Assembly: GCA_029204225.1 (NCBI GenBank)
Contig: CM055106.1
Span: forward strand, 45,267,313-45,331,312
Origin: Diphasiastrum complanatum
Taxonomy: Eukaryota > Streptophyta > Lycopodiopsida > Lycopodiales > Lycopodiaceae
Length of the DNA: 64,000 bases
Direction of reading: 5' to 3'
In this document: in pieces, positions 58,151 through 64,000 of the stretch
How the letters are laid out: each line of letters starts with the position of its first letter
How positions within the stretch are numbered: the stretch's first letter is position 1
Translations under genes and position numbers: made by a program
Notes under the pieces: model-generated
What the model was told of the DNA's origin: nothing
What the model saw: the letters and a program-made list of their open reading frames with translations, nothing else
The model's database searches: none

Positions 58151-58494
58151 AAAGCACCTAAAGCAACAGCTGAAGCCAATTCTTCACCTATGCCGCAAAC
58201 AGATCCACGAACGAATGTTAATACTTAGTTACATCATTATAAAGAACCCTTCAAGATGACAAAACTTTAAGTGCCACAATGGAAATGATCGTGAATATTC
58301 TGTCAAGCAAGATGGATATTACACTGGGAGAATTTCTTAAGCTGGTGCCGAAAGCAAAAGAGTATTAGCAGAAAGACTAACTCAGATCGAACCAATAGTC
58401 CGTCAGAAGCCACTTTTTTGTGGTAGGTTTGAAGAAACAAATGACGTACTCAATGTCGGAGCAGCCTGGGTGTTGGAAAGCTACCTTTACAAGC

Positions 58495-58625
58495 TTTACT
58501 TCCGGCGCCACTAGCGACAGCATTGTCCTCGACGCCAGTAGCGTCACTGCTGCTCCCGACGCCACCGGCACCGGCGCCGCTCCCGATGCCACTGTGACTA
58601 GAATCCAGCCGGTGCCAAGTTCCTA
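58495..58625. other. Short GC-rich island
   Basis: About 130 bases rich in GCC/GCG-type triplets (GGCGCC, CCACCGGCACCGGCGCC) stand out in otherwise AT-rich DNA. Both strands are open but encode Ala/Ser/Gly-rich low-complexity peptide. Confidence 0.5.
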
Positions 58626-58699
58626 TGGCTGAAAAACTTTGATCGGTTCTAGTGAAGTCCAGAGAGCTCGGATCGATGTGCAATCACCTCACACGATCT

Positions 58700-60583
58700 A
58701 GGCATGATTAAAGGAAGCTGGGGATCAATAAATTCTAGAGAGAGAAAATGACTTTCTAGAGAGAAAATCCTAGAGAGAGAAAATGTGCTTTACCAGCCTG
58801 GGCAGAGCAGTATGAGGGGAGGTGGTGAATCCCACCAAAACTATAAGGGAATGCGATAATTAGCAAAGCTATGTTATCATCTAGCTAGATTGTGAGGAGG
58901 AGTATTGAAATTTTACAATTCTAGCTTAACCAATTTTGGTCACATGCATTGTAATTGGCAAGATGGCCATGTAAATAGATGCCACACGTGCCAAATCACA
59001 TAGGATGCTTTCCAATAAGTTCATTCCTCATATTACATTGTGATAATGTCTTTTAAATGAGACAAAAATGTGTTTGGATAGGCTAGAAAAATTCTAGGAT
59101 CTAAAAATAGCATGTTTTACATTGTTTTTGGATCTTGAGATCTTGACCCCAAGTTAGGGTGGATCCAATGATCTATTAGGTTAGATATTAGGGTTAGGGT
59201 ACAAAAAGTTCAGAGGTGCCCTAATATGCTCAGATCCGAACTTGAAATGTATAAATACATGATGGGATCTCCATCAAAGAAAAATCGAGTTTTTCCACTT
59301 CTATCATCATTGTCTTTTGGTGGCGAGTTCTAGCTATTGGATGTGAGTGTTCTTATGCATTAATTACTTGGTTTGGAAGGTACTAAACTTGTTTATAGGT
59401 CTGAGAAGCTTGTTGTACTTTACTTTGGTTCATTTGATCGAATCTATGTGCCTAATGTGGAGTTAAATGCCAAATTTGCTAGTTTTGGTAACTAGTCTTG
59501 ATTCTAGCTCATAGTTTGGATCTAGATCTTTTATTTGCTGGCACTTAGTTGAGGGTCGTATCCTGGGATGCCAACGATATGCCGTCGGGACCATTCAGTC
59601 CAGGACGCCAACGGTTTCTCAGGCACATGTGAGATCACCAAAATTTGAATGGTTGGTGTTTCTCCAAGGTAGATCCAAATCAAGTGCTTGATAGCTTGTT
59701 GGAAAGCTAGTGAAGTGTAGTTTCTAGTGCAATTGATTTCAAGTCAATTGGATGTGTCTTGAGGAAGTTATAGGCTTTCAAAGTGCGGTAGTTAGGGAAC
59801 CTAACCTATGTGGACACATCAATTTAGGCTCACTTCTTGCTTGTTTGATCCAAAAACTCAAGGAAAAGCTTGCCAATCTTGTCTATTTGAGATCTAGACA
59901 ATTTTTTGGGGTCATAGCCACATAGTTTCATGCAATCCAATTGCATTCCGTACAATTCCCAACATGGATCAATCCAATGTGATTTTGATTCATTTAGAAC
60001 CTAAAATCTCCTTGATAGCCATAGAAATGCAACTACACTCAGAAAATCTTGATTTCAAGGCAAATTTTGCATCAAACTTGACATATGCATGAATAAAAGG
60101 TCATCAGACAACTTCCATAACTTATGACTCTTTGATTGCTATTCTTGTGGAACTTGAAACTCAATGGACCCTTTGGGAGGGCGCCCTCCAACTAGGACCC
60201 ATTGCCCAAGTTGTGCATATATACTTTGGTCCAAGACCAATAAAGTGATATGGTTCAAGGTTGAGGCCCAAGGTTTAGAAAAATAGTCATCCAATGACTT
60301 TCTAATACATCTCTAGGTTCCATACCTCCATCCAAGGCATACACACCTACCTGCCCTTATCCAAGGACACTAGTATCTTAATCTAAGACACCTACCCTTA
60401 TTCCTAAGGATACCCCTTATCCAAGGGTCATGTGACTCCATACCTCCGACCAAGGTACAGTCACTTGCATGTCCTTATCCAAGGGCACATACCCTTAATC
60501 CTAAGGGTAACTTGTCATTTAGCCCCCAGCACTAAATGGACCAATAGGGGTCTGAAGTACTGCCAGTTACATAGGTATGTAAC
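58700..60583 (-). other. Probable gypsy LTR and unassigned sequence
   Basis: The part next to 60584 is the LTR of the minus-strand gypsy element (it starts TGTTACATACC on the minus strand). Its far end could not be placed. Within it, CCTTATCCAAGG and CCTAAGG repeats occur between about 60350 and 60515. The remainder has no recognised feature. Confidence 0.4.
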
Positions 60584-61790
60584 ATTCCTTCCCCCTAAAC
60601 TTAAATTTTTCCTTGTAGGGAAAAATTTGGTAAATTCTTCTGAAGGTCAGCCTCCTTTTCCCAAGCATCCTCCTCTTCTGATTTGCCCCTCCACCTAACT
60701 AGAAATTCCCAAAGCACTCTACTTCGTAGAGTCTTCTATCGGCTATTAACAATCGCCTCGAGTTCAAGTGGTCCACTCGCAGACTCATCACGAAGAAGTT
60801 CTACTAGATCTTCAACAGGGAGCAGGGTCTCCCCAACCCCTAACGAGGGTTTCAACTTACCAACATGGAAAACATGATGAATTCCAATGTTAGTTAGTAG
60901 GTCTAGTTTGTATGCGACCTTGTTTATCACTTGGATAACCTTAAAAGGACCGCAATACCTAGGCGCCAACTTTGCAAACTTACCAATTTTCAGGCCCCTA
61001 GAATGACTAAGGACTCTAAAAAACACCCAGTTGTTGACCATGAATAGTGCCTTGCCCTGTCTTGGGCACTTCTTATGCTATCTTAGCCAGCTATAACATT
61101 TCTTGCATATCCGCAAGGAAATCAGCTGCGGCTTGCACCCGTTTTAAAAGGGCTGAATCCGGTCGCTGAATGTTTTGCACTGTTATATGCAAATTCCACC
61201 AGTGGAAGGTACTGTTCCCAATCAGACTGCCGATGGCCCACATATGCTCGAAGCATATACTCCATCATCTGATTGGTCCCTTCCGTTTGACCGTCTGATT
61301 CCAGATGATCTGTAGAACTCATACTTAAAGTTGTTTCCAACTTTTCAAATACTGCTTGCCAAAAATTCCCAGTGAATTTTGGGTCACAGTCACTGACAAT
61401 ATCGCAAGGCAGACCGTACAGTCGAAAAAGCTTCTCAGCAAACAATTGAACTAGTTCTGAAACTTTAACAGTAGTTTTCGTTGGGATAAATTGAACAAAC
61501 TTCGTAAGTCTGTCAACACTGACCCAAACCAAATCGTGGCCCTTCCCTGTACGTGGAAGCCCGACCACAAAATCCATAGATATACTTTCCCACTTTTCTG
61601 TAGAAATATCTAAAGGATGTAATATGCCACTAGCCTTTAGCCTCTCTGCTTTATTTAACTAGCACTTAGTACATTTAAGTACATAGGCCTCTACCTGACT
61701 TTTCATCTTAGGCCACCAAAATTGTCTTCGAACTAAGTCAAGTGTTCTTTGTATACCCGGATGTCCTGCGCGTGGTAGTATCATGACACT
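60584..61790 (-). mobile_element. Ty3/gypsy chromovirus fossil: integrase and chromodomain
   Basis: The minus strand has, in order, the zinc-binding part of integrase (GYPG, FWWPKMKSQVEAY near 61700), the core (MDFVVGLPRTGKGHDLVWV at 61577 and on; HLESDGQTEGTNQMMEYMLR), the GPY/F module (KLAPRYCGPFKVIQVINKVA) and chromodomain sequence (WEFLVRWRGKS, about 60690). A polypurine tract and LTR start follow. It is a broken 3' half with few to several breaks; RT and the 5' half are missing. The chromodomain places it among chromoviruses. Confidence 0.85.
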
Positions 61791-61995
61791 CATGCAAGAA
61801 GTGGGCCCTTATAGTGTCATTCTCCGGTACAAACACCTTTCCTTTTTGAAACACAATCATGTTTCGAATGAGGAAATCACTAGTCTTTGCCTGATTCGAG
61901 GAATCTTGCAAACCAACTCTACTCCTAAAACTAGATGCACTTTATATCTAGGTTCATTTCATTTCGTTCTACACATACTATGAAGATTAGATTTA

Positions 61996-62016
61996 CCCCC
62001 CCCCCCCTCCCCCCCC
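61996..62016 (+). repeat. Poly-C tract
   Basis: Twelve C, then T, then eight C form an almost pure C run, with i-motif or G-quadruplex potential on the two strands. Such tracts are error-prone in assembly. Confidence 0.8.
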
Positions 62017-62361
62017 TCTTCTTAGATTCAAATTGATTGCTTCGAGCAAAATTCAATCTATATATATAAATTTATATCTAAAAATTAATACAAAACCGTT
62101 TTATTCCGTACGTAACCATTTCGTACCCCGTTCTGTGGGGAGAACTCATGGAATGTGTACGGAACCTTCTATATACTAATTTAAATACAAAAAATACAAA
62201 AAACAAAAACGTCAAAAAATATAGAAAAAGTAAACAAACCTTAAAACCCTTTGCTAGATTTTTTACTCATAGATTTGGGACTTTTTTGAGTTTATTTGGC
62301 CTTTCTTGTGTTTTTGAGTTTTTTTTGGGCATTTTTGGGGCTTTTTTTGCAAAACAAAAAA

Positions 62362-64000
<1,639 letters not shown>

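Overview
This window is nuclear DNA of a flowering plant. It has GT-AG introns, plant Ty1/copia and Ty3/gypsy remnants primed by initiator-Met tRNA, hAT-type DNA transposons, LINEs and long (GA)n and (AT)n microsatellites. Bacterial or viral gene organisation is absent. Very long introns packed with repeats suggest a large, repeat-rich genome, perhaps a magnoliid or other early-diverging woody angiosperm, but nothing here proves the lineage.

The one clearly intact host gene runs left to right from about 13.1 kb to beyond 49.1 kb. I built a six-exon model (14159-14318, 18050-18243, 19857-19924, 20099-20124, 40649-41045, 48482-49100). Its phases close exactly and give a 487-residue RING-H2 protein of the plant RFI2/At3g05545-like E3 ubiquitin ligase family. 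The gene has a 26-nt microexon and a 20.5-kb intron 4. A GC-richer promoter with two G-boxes and a CT-rich leader lies at 12.8-13.3 kb, and the last exon with its 3' UTR is tandemly duplicated just downstream.

Layout: 0-9 kb holds copia fragments (two long-LTR copies, and a nest with a roughly 250-bp LTR in both orientations) and a SWIM zinc-finger segment. 9-12.5 kb is mostly unrecognised and ends in an irregular tandem repeat. Intron 1 holds a hAT MITE with a target-site duplication and a copia remnant. Intron 4 holds a LINE, a shrunken hAT with GGTACC-rich ends, LINE tails, an unknown repeat family with a regularly spaced palindromic array, and a Ty3/gypsy element. Intron 5 holds a hAT-like element bounded by a perfect 8-bp duplication. 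Nested in it are two LINEs, a second copy of the unknown family, and a decayed exon of a DNA-PKcs-like kinase. 50-64 kb is intergenic: degraded sequence, a copia RT piece, gag- and integrase-bearing gypsy pieces and very long microsatellites.

Most notable: (1) a DNA-PKcs catalytic-domain fragment in an angiosperm, apparently captured by a hAT element; (2) nine palindromic repeats spaced 60-71 bp apart at 29.19-29.72 kb, with a degenerate counterpart in a second family member; (3) LINEs whose ORF2 C-terminus carries a PCNA-interaction-like motif and whose 3' ends share a stem-loop and a (CT)n tail rather than poly(A).
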